Below are positions 17,475 through 26,632 of a DNA stretch of 26,709 nt, in pieces (position 1 is the first letter of the stretch; each line of letters begins with the position of its first letter). A model generated the notes under the pieces. The model had not been told where the DNA came from, did not search any database, and saw only the letters and a program-made list of their open reading frames with translations. The position numbers were made by a program, and so were the translations under genes. Origin of the DNA: Sporisorium sorghi (Eukaryota > Basidiomycota > Ustilaginomycetes > Ustilaginales > Ustilaginaceae); assembly GCA_023212695.1 (NCBI GenBank), contig JALCCG010000285.1, positions 1-26,709 of the forward strand. Direction: 5' to 3'.

Positions 17475-18818
17475 CTAGACACGGAACACGAGAGCAACAC
17501 CCTCGTCGCCTGCTCCGACAAGCTTCCAGCCTCTTGCGTTGGCCGTGTTGGTGTAGGCGCCGACGCCGCCTGTCTCTGCGCCTTGAGTGAATCCATCGTC
17601 CTTGCCCACCGCCAGCGCCAGCACGCCATCGGTGAAACCTTGCTGGGTAGCAACGCAGCCTCCTGTCCTGGCATCCCACGTCTTGATGGTGTGGTCAGCA
17701 GAGGATGTCGAGAAGAGTGTGGTTCCGGGATGAAGAGCGATTCCCGTGATGGCGGCATCGTGCACGACTTCGCAGCGCATCTTGGCGAGCGAGAGGTCCC
17801 AGACGATAGCCTTGCCTTCCGTCGAGGCAGTGATGACGTGACCGGTACGGTTGCCACCGCCGACGTCGACGAATTGGATGCCTTCGATCGACTCGCCTTG
17901 AGCGTGTCCAGTTAGTGAGGCTACGACAGACGCAGCTCCGCCATTGTCGAGTGCGCCAATGTTAATGACACGAACATCACCGGCAGCACCGCCGATGACG
18001 ACAACCCTTGCATCCGGCGAGACAGCCAGCTGGGTGAGACCGCCGTCGAGATGGGTCTGCACCTTGGAGACAACCTCGGCACTCCTGGGATCCCAAACGA
18101 TGAGTGTGCCATCTTCGGAGCCAGTGACCAGCCTCTTGCCATCGGGAGTGAAGCCACCGCACGAGACCGCGTCGCTGTGGCCGGAGAAGACGTTCATGAC
18201 GTTGCCGCTGGGCAGCTGCCACATCCAGACGGTGGAATCGGCACCACCTGCAGCCAAAACGCTACCTTTCGGGTGCCAGTCGATCCAGACGACCTCATCA
18301 GGACCTTCGAGATTGGTGAGGAACTCCCACGTCTTGAAGTCGTCGCTCTGTTTGCGCCAGATGCGAACCTTGCCATCCATGCCGCCCGTGGCAGCGAGAT
18401 CACCGGCAGCGTTGAAGAGAGCGGATGTGACGCTGTCCGTGTGACCACCGAGTCGCACGACTTTGGAACCGTCCTGCGTATTCCAGATCCAGCCACCGTC
18501 GTCCTCTCCACCGCTGAGGGCCAGTGGCGGGTTGGGGAAGGAAGGGTGAAGCGAGACGGAGAAGACCGACTTGCGATGCGAGTAGAAGGCGGCTATCGAG
18601 GTGTCGATGAATTCTTCCTGCCCAGGTCCGGCCTGGCCGTTCTGCTGGGTGTTCTGATCCTGTTCATCGCCGCTGTCGTCATCCATTGGCACATCACCTT
18701 CCTCGTCGTGCTCCGGAACGACTTCTTGGATGTCGTCGTTGGCGAGATCGGATCCGTAGTCTTCGTCGTGGGCCTCGACGGCCTGGTCAGCGGTGTTGTG
18801 CGGCTGTGTTGAGCTCAT
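17475..18818 (-). CDS. SQT1: Sqt1/AAMP-type WD40-repeat protein
   Basis: This single-exon gene encodes 447 residues, with ATG at 18818 and TAG at 17475-17477. An acidic N-terminus (about residues 15-70, rich in Asp, Glu and Gln, ending QEEFIDTSIAAFYSH) leads into WD40 repeats through to the C-terminus. The repeats include GHTDSV...GDLAATGGMDGKVRIW, GPDEVVWIDWHPKGSVLAAGG, GHSDAV...RLVTGSEDGTLIVWD and FSTSSADHTIKTWD. An acidic head plus a first blade reading ALSGGEDDGGWIW is characteristic of yeast Sqt1 and animal AAMP. In yeast Sqt1 is the dedicated chaperone of ribosomal protein uL16 (Rpl10) and loads it on the 60S subunit; the acidic head and blade face bind the basic client. Other WD40 families cannot be fully excluded. 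It is divergent from ATG1 with a long repeat-rich spacer. Confidence 0.82.
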   Translation of the reverse strand: MSSTQPHNTADQAVEAHDEDYGSDLANDDIQEVVPEHDEEGDVPMDDDSGDEQDQNTQQNGQAGPGQEEFIDTSIAAFYSHRKSVFSVSLHPSFPNPPLALSGGEDDGGWIWNTQDGSKVVRLGGHTDSVTSALFNAAGDLAATGGMDGKVRIWRKQSDDFKTWEFLTNLEGPDEVVWIDWHPKGSVLAAGGADSTVWMWQLPSGNVMNVFSGHSDAVSCGGFTPDGKRLVTGSEDGTLIVWDPRSAEVVSKVQTHLDGGLTQLAVSPDARVVVIGGAAGDVRVINIGALDNGGAASVVASLTGHAQGESIEGIQFVDVGGGNRTGHVITASTEGKAIVWDLSLAKMRCEVVHDAAITGIALHPGTTLFSTSSADHTIKTWDARTGGCVATQQGFTDGVLALAVGKDDGFTQGAETGGVGAYTNTANARGWKLVGAGDEGVALVFRV

Positions 18819-19151
18819 GTTGGTGTGCGTGTGTACTGTTGTCGCTGAGCTCTTGGTGGAAGTAAGAGAGGTCGCTGAGCCGCCTTTTGAGTTCTCAGTT
18901 GAGTGGAATGCTCAGTCGTCCTCGCAGCAGCAGCAACAGCAGCAGCAACAGCTCGGCGTTAAGAGCGAGTCGAACTCCACACAAACTTTTTTTTTTTTTC
19001 TTCGTCTTCTTCGGCGTCGTCGAACGCCGTCTCCCGAGATCGCGAGGAAAAGCAATTTCGTCAAGATGTGACTGTAAAAGACCTGACATTTTCAAAATTT
19101 CCAAAATTCGAGATCTCCTCGGTGTGGAGGCATGACGGCCAAAAGAAAAAG

Positions 19152-19195
<44 letters not shown>
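19152..19195. repeat. A44 homopolymer
   Basis: Forty-four consecutive A, preceded by A/G-interrupted As and followed by GGGCTGTGCGTGTGCG. It is the longest homopolymer in the window and lies in the SQT1-ATG1 spacer. No retroelement body is seen on its 5' side. Confidence 0.95.
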
Positions 19196-19199
<4 letters not shown>

Positions 19200-19542
19200 T
19201 GTGCGTGTGCGTGTGCGCGTGATGCGACTCAGCCTTGTCAAAAGAGAGCGGCCGCCTAACTTATCTCTGGCTCTCGATATGGCGTGGTGAACTAATCTCA
19301 TCGGCCTGCAAGATTAGGTGCTTGCTCGCTACTGTAGGTCATCTGCCTCTGGGCTCTGCTTCCGCCTCAACAAGAGACTTCGGCTGTCGCGCCCCACTTT
19401 GAGTTGGCTCAGTTGAGAGACCCCCTCTCGGCAAGCTAAATTACAAAAAAAGTGACCGCCCCTCTACTTTGCGTTCACACAGATCAACAACATACAAGGA
19501 CCCTGAATCACAAGATCGTTCCGGGCGATTCGCCTCGTTTCC

Positions 19543-19559
19543 CGCGCGCGCGCGCGCGC
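19543..19559. repeat. (CG)8 alternating tract
   Basis: An uninterrupted CGCGCG run of 17 bases, able in principle to adopt Z-DNA, located about 950 bp upstream of the ATG1 start. It is striking beside CpG-poor DNA at the left of the window. Confidence 0.9.
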
Positions 19560-19774
19560 AAGCTGCTCCTGTCGGTAGTCAGCCACACAGTGTTACAGCT
19601 CAGTCAGTCAGTTGATGATTGCCCAACAGATCGCTCTGTGTGTGTGTGTGATGAAGCTCTTGCAAGCGATCAGTGTCGGTCTGGAGAAGAGCGCGAGTGA
19701 GCGGCGAGCTGCAGGCTCATGCGTAAACTGCATGCACGAGCGGGCGAGCGAGCGACTCTCAACTTTAATGCGCG

Positions 19775-19830
19775 TGTGACTGTGACAGCGACACTGTGAC
19801 TGTGACTGACTGTGACTGTGACTGTGATTG
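19775..19830. repeat. TGTGAC hexamer repeats
   Basis: TGTGAC recurs about seven times in 56 bases, broken by CAGCGACA and TGAC. It sits just upstream of the pyrimidine-rich ATG1 leader, where a regulatory role is possible but unproven. Confidence 0.8.
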
Positions 19831-19859
19831 AGTTAGGGCCGAGCTGAGCATTTGAGCTC

Positions 19860-20499
19860 AGACCACCATCTCTCTTCCCTTTGCCTGATCTCATCAACTG
19901 TGATCAGCAACACCATCTCACCGTTGCACAACCAAACTACGCCTCGTATCTTCGGCCTCTCTTCTCAACCGCCTCCACGTTGCAGACCTTCCCCTTTGTA
20001 TCTGCCGTTCTATCATTGTCGGACCAGTATCGATCGTGCCCGGATCCGTCATCAGTTCTGCCTTCTCCATCTCTGCATCTCACCTCTGATAGGAGACCTC
20101 GACGTCATTACAAGGACGCCTATCGTAATCGCTCAGCCTACATCGACACCCACTCACGCTCAAGGACTGCTCGAGCGGCACGTCTCGGACCCTGCCATCG
20201 CTCTAATTCGCACCAACTCTTTCCGTCTTGACATCGAGTGCCACTCAGCCTTACTCTCTATCGCCTTCTCCCTGCTCCATTTACCTCTCGCAGCCGCCGC
20301 AGCGACGCTTCTTGCACAGATCGTGCCTGCGCGGATTCCGACCCACGGCCGTTTCCAGGTGGGTTTCCCTCCGCACTGGAGCCGGTGCACCACTTCCGAG
20401 CAGCGTGTCCCACAGTCTCCATCGCAGCCGTCCCAGCTTTGACATCGCTGCTCAGTCCCTCCCACAAACTTTTGCCCGCAGCCAACTCCACCGTCGCCC
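19860..20499 (+). promoter_or_regulatory. Long, ATG-free, pyrimidine-rich leader of ATG1, possibly with an intron
   Basis: From 19771 up to the ATG1 start at 20500 I find no ATG in any frame, and from about 19860 the strand is C/T-rich. This fits a long 5' leader under selection against upstream starts. A candidate leader intron runs from CAG|GTGGGT (20359) to TTTTGCCCGCAG (ending 20481), with TTGAC upstream of the acceptor. Transcript start and intron need RNA data. Confidence 0.5.
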
Positions 20500-23400
20500 A
20501 TGTCCAAGAGCTCCACCTCTCGAGATGAACGTATCGGCGACTTTGTCATCGAGAATGAGATCGGAAAGGGCTCCTTTGCCGTCGTCCATAAGGGCCACCG
20601 CATCCAGCCCCGCGAGCCCGTAGCCATTAAGATTGTCACCCGCAAAAAGCTCACGCCCAAGCTCTTGGACAATCTCGAGGGCGAGATCGCCATCCTCAAG
20701 GCGATCCACCATCCCAACATCGTCGAGCTCAAGGAATGTCTCAAGACCGAGCACCAGATCTACCTCGTCATGGCCTTCTGCGCTTCGGGCGACCTCTCCC
20801 AGTACATCAAGAAGCGCTTCGACATCTATGAGCGAGCTGGCATCGCTGAACCGGCATCCTTGACAAGAGCGCAAAAGTCGAGATATCCGCATCCCGCCGA
20901 CGGTGGCCTCAACGAGACCATCGTGCGCTCCATCTTGACCCAGCTCGCCGCAGCGCTCGAGTTCATGCGTGGACGCGACATCGTCCACCGCGACATCAAG
21001 CCACAGAACCTCTTGCTTCAACCGCCAGACGCCGCCTTTCTCGCCCTCGGTAATCCTCGCGAGATCCCGCAGATGAAGGTCGCCGACTTTGGCTTTGCCC
21101 GACATCTCAGCGTCAACACCCTCGCCGAAACTCTCTGCGGCTCGCCGCTCTACATGGCTCCCGAGATTCTCCGCTTCGAAAAGTACGATGCAAAGGCAGA
21201 TCTCTGGTCGGTCGGTGCCGTGCTCTTCGAGATGACCGTGGGCAAGCCGCCATTCAAAGCTGCCAACCACGTCGAACTGCTCAAGCGCATCGAGCGAGGC
21301 GAAGACAGGATCAAGTTCCCGGACGAACGCTCTGCCGGCTCCCTCGCCAGAGAAGCGGCACGTCGCCAAGAGCTCGGTGAGCCTCCGTTGCCACCGCCCC
21401 ATCCCGTCTCGGAAGATGTCAAGACGCTCATCCGCCAGCTTCTCCGCCAGCGACCCGTCGGCCGCATGAGTTTCGACGATTTCTTTGCGAGCCCGGTCAT
21501 CAGCGACTTCAAGGCTTTCATTCGTCCACACGCTCAGCCGGAAGCTGTCGAAAGGTACGAGGATCTACAGAGGAGCGAACGCAGCGTCATCATCCCTTCA
21601 TCCGGAATCAAGGATGCGTCTGTTTCTTCGATTGGCAAGCCCACTCAGAGGACAGACGCACAGACGTCGACCAGCGCAGCACCGTCGTTGCCATCACAGC
21701 AACGCTCGACGCAACACGAGCGATCGCCAAGCAAACAAGCAGAAGGTGCTCACGGCGATGCAACAGACACAGCAGACTCGAGCAGAGCGCCGCGTGATAC
21801 AAGCAAGCCTGCAAGATCCATCCCGCGCGCCTTCTCGGCCAAGTATGTCACTGGCGAGCCACCACGTCAGGACGAGCCAGAGAAGCGCGAACCACCTCCA
21901 ATGACACGAGTTCCCAGCTCACCGGGCATCCCCGACCGATCTCTGCTCCGAGAGGAAGCACCGCAAGGAACAAGCCATCTCGCAACGTCCAAGGAGGGCG
22001 AAGACAGTTTCTTGGGCAAGGAGTACGTCATGATCGAAAAGCGCAATGTTGAGGTTAATGCGCTTGCCGACGAACTGGCAGCCTCTCCCCAGAACAGACT
22101 CGCCCTGGCCTCGCGGCGGCCTTCACGCTTGTCGCGTCTCAGCTCTGGTGCCGTTCCAACCACGTCTGGCGTGTCGCCGCCTACACCAGCATCCGCGCCG
22201 TCGGGGTCCAAGCCCATTCGCATTGCCAGCAACGCAGAAACAACGTCTGCCACCGGAGCATTCGCGCTTCCGCCAGGCGCGAGGCCGTCGTCGGTACCGC
22301 GTCGAGCCAGTCTCTCGTCTTCAGGCTCGCCGTCCACACGTCAACTCGGCGGCCAAGTCATTACGAATACAGACGCTGTAGCAAGTACGCAGGCTTCTCG
22401 CAGAGATACGTCGGCCTCTTCAGTTCCAAAAGAGGAAGTCAGCGTGCTGGGGCAGAAGCTCGCTGGCTTCGGCTTGTCTGGAAGCGGCGGAGTCGGTGGT
22501 CCATCGAGCGCTTTGGCGAAAGCCATTAGCATGGCATCGCTGCGCCTGTTTGGCGTGCCCTCGGGCGTGTCGTTGCGAGACGCTGCAGCACTCGTGCGCA
22601 CGCGAGCGCAGAGGCGCGGCTTCCTGCGACCTGCTGAAGCTCTGGACGAGGCCGAGATGAGTCTGCTCGGCACGCTCGAGGATTTGGGCCAAAAGGCATT
22701 TGTGCTTTCCGAGTTTGCCGACTCGAAGCTTGCCCACTTTTTCCCCGATGGTCCGCATCAACTGTCGCAGGACCTCGACTCTTCGACGGCGACTACGGGT
22801 ATCTCGCCTGGTCGAACGAGCGTCCAGGGATCGGCACGGCGCGTAGGCTCCATCTCCTCGTCATCATCATCGGCACTGGATCCCGCAGCTGCGGAAGCGG
22901 CGTCGGCGGAAGCGCTGATGCTCTACGTGCGCAGCCTTGCCTTTTTGCAACGCGCCATCACGCTGACCAGGAAGCACATCGAGGCACGCTCGCGACCCGG
23001 ACTGCCGGCGGTGACAAGCGCGGAGCTCAACGATGTGGTGCAATGGCTGCGTGCGCGCTTCAACGAGGTGTACGACAAGGCCGATTTTGCACGGTCTCGC
23101 TGCAACGAGCTGCCCGAGTCGGCGCAGCAGGTCGACAAGCTCATCTTTGACAAGGCGGTCGAGGTGGCGCGCGCAGCTGCGACGGACGAGCTCGAGAACA
23201 ACCGCGAAGGCAGCGGATGGGATGCGTCGCATTGCCTGTTGGCGTACGAGACGGCGAGCTCGATGCTGTCGTCGCTGCTGGATCCGGGCGAGGAGGCGTT
23301 GAGTCTGAGCGAGGGCAGTATCCAGATGATTGACAAGTACGTCAAGAGCATCAACAAGCGTCTGTCGACGCTGCAGGAGCAGTTTGGCGCGGGGATTGGG

Positions 23401-23523
23401 GGCGGCGCACCTGTGGGTGTGAGTCCGGTCGGCGTGGATGCCGAGGCTCGGCCGGGTGTGAGTCGCAGCAGAACCGATTCGCCTTTGAGCAACGCTTCGC
23501 CGGGAGCAACGCCATCTCGCTGA
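20500..23523 (+). CDS. ATG1: ATG1 (ULK1-type) autophagy serine/threonine kinase
   Basis: This intronless gene encodes 1007 residues. The kinase initiates autophagy at the phagophore assembly site with Atg13 and Atg17-type partners. The N-terminal kinase domain (about 14-330) has the glycine loop IGKGSFA (21-27), VAIK with Lys44, HRDIKPQN (163-170), DFG (196-198), an activation loop LAETLCGSP with the probable regulatory Thr211, and APE (220-222); all catalytic residues are present. The inserts before GLNE and after LLLQPPDAAF are usual for fungal Atg1. The middle (350-500) is Ser/Pro/Gln-rich and probably disordered. YVMI (509-512) in GKEYVMIEKRNVEVN matches the position of the Atg8-interacting motif of yeast Atg1. 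The C-terminus (about 675-970) is the tandem MIT-like region that binds Atg13. The start is the first ATG after a long ATG-free leader. It converges with the thioesterase gene, 161 bp away. Confidence 0.97.
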   Translation: MSKSSTSRDERIGDFVIENEIGKGSFAVVHKGHRIQPREPVAIKIVTRKKLTPKLLDNLEGEIAILKAIHHPNIVELKECLKTEHQIYLVMAFCASGDLSQYIKKRFDIYERAGIAEPASLTRAQKSRYPHPADGGLNETIVRSILTQLAAALEFMRGRDIVHRDIKPQNLLLQPPDAAFLALGNPREIPQMKVADFGFARHLSVNTLAETLCGSPLYMAPEILRFEKYDAKADLWSVGAVLFEMTVGKPPFKAANHVELLKRIERGEDRIKFPDERSAGSLAREAARRQELGEPPLPPPHPVSEDVKTLIRQLLRQRPVGRMSFDDFFASPVISDFKAFIRPHAQPEAVERYEDLQRSERSVIIPSSGIKDASVSSIGKPTQRTDAQTSTSAAPSLPSQQRSTQHERSPSKQAEGAHGDATDTADSSRAPRDTSKPARSIPRAFSAKYVTGEPPRQDEPEKREPPPMTRVPSSPGIPDRSLLREEAPQGTSHLATSKEGEDSFLGKEYVMIEKRNVEVNALADELAASPQNRLALASRRPSRLSRLSSGAVPTTSGVSPPTPASAPSGSKPIRIASNAETTSATGAFALPPGARPSSVPRRASLSSSGSPSTRQLGGQVITNTDAVASTQASRRDTSASSVPKEEVSVLGQKLAGFGLSGSGGVGGPSSALAKAISMASLRLFGVPSGVSLRDAAALVRTRAQRRGFLRPAEALDEAEMSLLGTLEDLGQKAFVLSEFADSKLAHFFPDGPHQLSQDLDSSTATTGISPGRTSVQGSARRVGSISSSSSSALDPAAAEAASAEALMLYVRSLAFLQRAITLTRKHIEARSRPGLPAVTSAELNDVVQWLRARFNEVYDKADFARSRCNELPESAQQVDKLIFDKAVEVARAAATDELENNREGSGWDASHCLLAYETASSMLSSLLDPGEEALSLSEGSIQMIDKYVKSINKRLSTLQEQFGAGIGGGAPVGVSPVGVDAEARPGVSRSRTDSPLSNASPGATPSR

Positions 23524-23684
23524 TGATCGGCGGCAAAGCTTGCTCACTAGAAATTTCGTCATAGCTATCGTTTCTTGTTTATGGTTTCGCAGCGCACCGC
23601 ACCGCATGTTTGCAATGTTTCACATCTATTCACCCACAGGCTGCGCGCGATTTCAGCCAAAAAGGGCACTTTGATTGAGGTCGC
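23524..23684. other. Convergent intergenic spacer ATG1 / thioesterase
   Basis: These 161 bases hold the 3' ends of two convergent genes. No gene or clear terminator element is visible; the two transcripts may overlap. Confidence 0.4.
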
Positions 23685-25423
23685 TCAAGCAGAAGGCTGT
23701 TGCGGCTTGTCCAACGGCTCTTCGCCTTGGTACAGACGACGCATCTCGGCGCCGATCCCGACGCGCCGTTTGCCCTCGATGAACTCCATGGCCTCCTTGT
23801 AGGTCTGCGGAAGCACTTGGCGGTCAGTCTCGCCCAGATCGAAGCTAAAGTGGAACTGTTGGCATCGAAAACGAAGGAGGAGGTGAGCAAATGTGTCACA
23901 GAATCACAAAGTTGACGAACAGGGGCACTCACAGTATTGCTCTTCTTGCGTTCGCCCGTTTCGAGGTCGACAACCTCTGCGAGGACGGTGACGCCGGCGA
24001 TGGTGCGGCCTTGTGGGTGCTGATCTGGGGCCGAGGTGTACGCGATTTGAGAGGAAAGCCGAAGCATGGCTCCGATAGGGACGGGTGCGTGGAAGGAGAG
24101 CGCATCGAGGGACAGGAACTGGACGTGGCGGTTGACGAACGAAGCTGTGCGCCGAGCAAGGGCAGACAGTAAACAAAAGGGTAAGCGATGGGTTGAAGGA
24201 GAACGGATGCAGCACGGAGCGACAACTTACCAGAGACCATCCAGGCAAGCTCGTACGCCGATCTCATGAGAAACCCTCCAAAGATCTTTTGATGCACGTT
24301 GCGCTGCTGCGGATGCATGTGCATCGTAGTGCTCAAGCTCGTCTTGCGGACAGGCACGAGAGTCTGGCCATCCGAGTCCTCGACCGGCTCTGCTTTCATA
24401 GCAGGCCCGTGCAGGTCGTCAGTGGCAAACATGCCAGCATGCAGACCGCGAATGTACTGGCTATGCAGCAGGAAAGCCTCCTCCTTGCTGGGCGGCACCT
24501 TTTCGAGCGACGAAGCGGCCTCGGTGCGCTTGCGGTTCTTGTGGCTCTGACCCATAGCGAACAGCGCCTTCTCCGCATCGGTCTCCAACAGAAGCGGAGC
24601 GATGCGCTGGCTCGAAAGCGTGTGCACATTTCGAGCAGCCATAGTGAACCGACCAGTCAGACAGATCTTGTTGGGGCGCATGGGCTCCGTAAGCTGCTCG
24701 ATCGTGACAAACACCTCCATGCTGCTGGACCCGACGTAGATCACATGCCCGCTCAGGCGATAGTTGGCATCAGCGGTAAGCGGAGCAAGCAGATCCAGTC
24801 GATCCACCGAAGCCGTGACAATGTAGATGGGAGCCGACACCTCACCGGGACGCCCGCCGAGCGCGTGCTGATACGAAATGCCACCTGCCAAGCTGTCGAG
24901 GTCCTCGAGTACTTTGCCCAGACGGATAAGCCCCGAGGTAGCGATGTACCTTTCGAGCAGCTCCGGGTCCTCGGTGAAGGGCAGGTAGAGCTCGACGTAG
25001 CTATCCTGCATTCGTTTGGGCTTGAGCATAGCTTCGGGTAGCTCGGACGAAGCTGCCTGGGGTGCAGCGTCGGTGTGCTGTTGGAGTTGCATTTCTTTGG
25101 TCCAGCTTCGGCGCGGTGCCAGTCGGGCTGATGGGGCGAGAACAAGGTCAAGGGTCAGTTACGGAAGCAGCATCGGCTGGGAACGCGGCGACGACAGACT
25201 TACTGGGCATGCTGAGTTTGAGCTTCTGTGGATGCGCTCCTCTCACTTCGGCCATGAGCTTGTGGATCTCGCGCACCGCATTTGTCTCTTGAAGCGGAGA
25301 TGCCTGCTGCGTGAGATGTCGTTGAGTTTGACCGTGTCGGATGAGGCGACGAGCGTGGGCATTGCTGTTGCGGCACAATGCGCGTGCCAACGATGAGGAA
25401 GGGGAGAGGGAGGTCGACGCCAT
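23685..25423 (-). CDS. Mitochondrial ACOT9-like acyl-CoA thioesterase (double hotdog)
   Basis: Four exons on the minus strand (25423-25204, 25127-24231, 24144-23933, 23855-23685) encode 499 residues; introns are 76, 86 and 77 nt with GTAAGT or GTGAGT donors, and every join keeps frame. The N-terminus is a likely mitochondrial presequence: Ser/Arg-rich with no acidic residue in the first 40 (MASTSLSPSS, then RRLIRHGQTQRHL). The first hotdog unit spans about 115-270 and begins SYVELYLPF...ELLERYIATSGLIRLGKVLEDLDSLAGGISYQHA. The second spans about 335-480, with TSLSTTMHMHPQQRN...HQKIFGGFLMRSAYELAW and NRHVQFLSLDALSFHAPVPIG. This double arrangement and the NxHxxIFGGFLMR motif are typical of ACOT9 and its fungal relatives, which hydrolyse acyl-CoA to free acid and CoA in mitochondria. 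Chain-length preference cannot be read from sequence. A 25-residue C-terminal tail is species-specific looking. Confidence 0.9.
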
Positions 25424-25677
25424 GGCTGCGTTGCTTTCACCCTTTGAGAGCAGATGGTGGTGGGAAAGATTCAACAAATCGCTCGGCGCTTCCGACCGAT
25501 AGTCAGCGTGGCAGTGACGGACGATGCGGAAGTGCGACCTTAAGTAGTCACCTCGTCCACGTCAAAACGTCGCGGATCAGCCGAATTGCATGTGATCTTG
25601 CGTCAGGGTCCTTCGGATCTTTCCGCAGGCGGGCGCGAGCTTCAATTTGTGAGATCTTTGTCGCGCACAATGGAACG

Positions 25678-25713
<36 letters not shown>

Positions 25714-25748
25714 CCGGTCTGAGTCAGCAACCCTTTGAGTGCGGCTGA
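25424..25748. promoter_or_regulatory. Upstream region of the thioesterase gene, ending in a T35 tract
   Basis: These 325 bases precede the minus-strand thioesterase and must contain its promoter. T35 (25679-25713) marks a sharp change: to its right the sequence becomes high-GC coding DNA of a gene without a 5' end. The plus strand has an in-frame TGA at 25746-25748 before that frame. Confidence 0.5.
25679..25713. repeat. T35 homopolymer
   Basis: Thirty-five consecutive T, followed by CCGGTCTGAGTCAG. It lies between the thioesterase promoter and the truncated acyltransferase frame, either as an intronic pyrimidine tract or as a breakpoint scar. Confidence 0.95.
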
Positions 25749-26378
25749 CGGTCGAGACTGAGGCTGAGGCTGAGGCTCGTGCTGCTGGGCGAGTGGGCGA
25801 CGGTGTACCTCCAGCTGTTGCCGGCGGGGCGAGGGGGGAAGCGGATTCCCGTCGACAGGGCGGGGACGCGCTTCGTGCCTGCCTATGTGCCCGGTGTGCT
25901 GTTGCTCGGCGCAGGGGTGCTGCTCAAGTACCTCTGGATCGCCGCCCTCCCGCAGGACGCGAATAGGGAGATCGTGGCCCACGTCGACGGCGCCACGGGC
26001 AAGCTCAACTACGCGCTCAACCCGGCGCAGATCGCATATCCGCGCTACGACAACTGGCTCCTCGCCACCGGCGCGCTGTACCTTGTCGAGCTCAGCCCAC
26101 GTGCGCAACGCATCCTCGCCGCCCGCCCACTCGTGTACCTGGCGAGGTGGGCGTTCTCCATCGCGCTCATCTCCGGCACTCTCATGCTGAGCCTCGGCAG
26201 CCTCGTGTGGTTCCATCTGACCCAGAAGCTCGGCTGGACGAGTGAGGCGGGTGTGCTCGGCGTGCTGTTTGCCGTGCTGGTGCCTGCGAGCTGTCTGGTC
26301 GCGGAGGCCTACTCGAGGGTGGTCGACGATGGGGCGCTGTGGATGGCCGATTGGCTGTTCAAGTGGATTCGGGTGTAG
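25749..26378 (+). pseudogene. 5'-truncated membrane protein, C-terminal part of an acyltransferase-3-like enzyme
   Basis: The frame is open for 209 codons from after TGA 25746-25748 to TAG 26376-26378, but it has no ATG near its start. Its protein has four hydrophobic segments: YVPGVLLLGAGVLLKYLWI, NWLLATGALYLVEL, a long one around FSIALISGTLMLSLG, and AGVLGVLFAVLVPASCLVA. The order SPRAQRILAARPLVYLARWAFSIAL followed by a final VVDDGALWMADWLFKWIRV resembles the last third of fungal acyltransferase-3 (PF01757) proteins. The missing N-terminal part cannot fit in the roughly 325 bp before the oppositely oriented thioesterase. Third codon positions are overwhelmingly G or C, clearly more than in neighbouring genes, hinting at a different origin. 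It could be a pseudogene remnant, a rearrangement product, or an assembly join at T35; upstream exons are less likely. Confidence 0.5.
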
Positions 26379-26618
26379 GTTGTTCCGCAGTCTTCTTGTT
26401 TCGCCGTTCGTGAGTCAATAGAACAGTTCGTGTATACGAGCGTGTGAGTCAAGCAGCCTGTAAAAGCGACTCGAGTGCGAAGCAGTCAAACGTAAGAGTG
26501 CGGCAAACCAAGCGCTCCCGCACAACTCGAATCGAGCACAGCACCGAAAGACTCTGCATCCTGTCCAAACGGACCTTCGACTGCGAGCCTTACACGTGCA
26601 AAGCGAGAGCGGCGGACC
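26379..26618. other. Region between the acyltransferase-like fragment and the CAG tract
   Basis: No gene, RNA or repeat is visible in these 240 bases. If the ATG at 26619 is real, this is the promoter and leader of a gene running off the window. Confidence 0.3.
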
Positions 26619-26632
26619 ATGATCCTTGGACC

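Larger units (their letters stand above)
18819..19859. other. Repeat-rich divergent spacer between SQT1-like gene and ATG1 leader
   Basis: No gene is supported in about 1.04 kb. It holds a CAG/CAA run (18926-18952), T13 (18987-18999), an A44 tract (19152-19195, preceded by AAAAGAAAAAG), GTGCGTGT repeats (19200-19220), (CG)8 (19543-19559), a TG run (19635-19650) and TGTGAC hexamer repeats (19775-19830). The promoters of both flanking genes must lie here. Confidence 0.6.

Noticed and set aside
19152..19195. A44 as the tail of a LINE or processed retrocopy
   Set aside because: No element body, gene copy or target-site duplication is visible on its 5' side.
19852..20442. Plus-strand open frame of 196 codons upstream of ATG1
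   Set aside because: It contains no ATG start, is pyrimidine-rich and fits a leader rather than a protein.
20452..21531. Minus-strand open frame (359 codons) opposite the ATG1 kinase domain
   Set aside because: It is the antisense of a secure, conserved kinase domain; its openness follows from GC-rich codon use.
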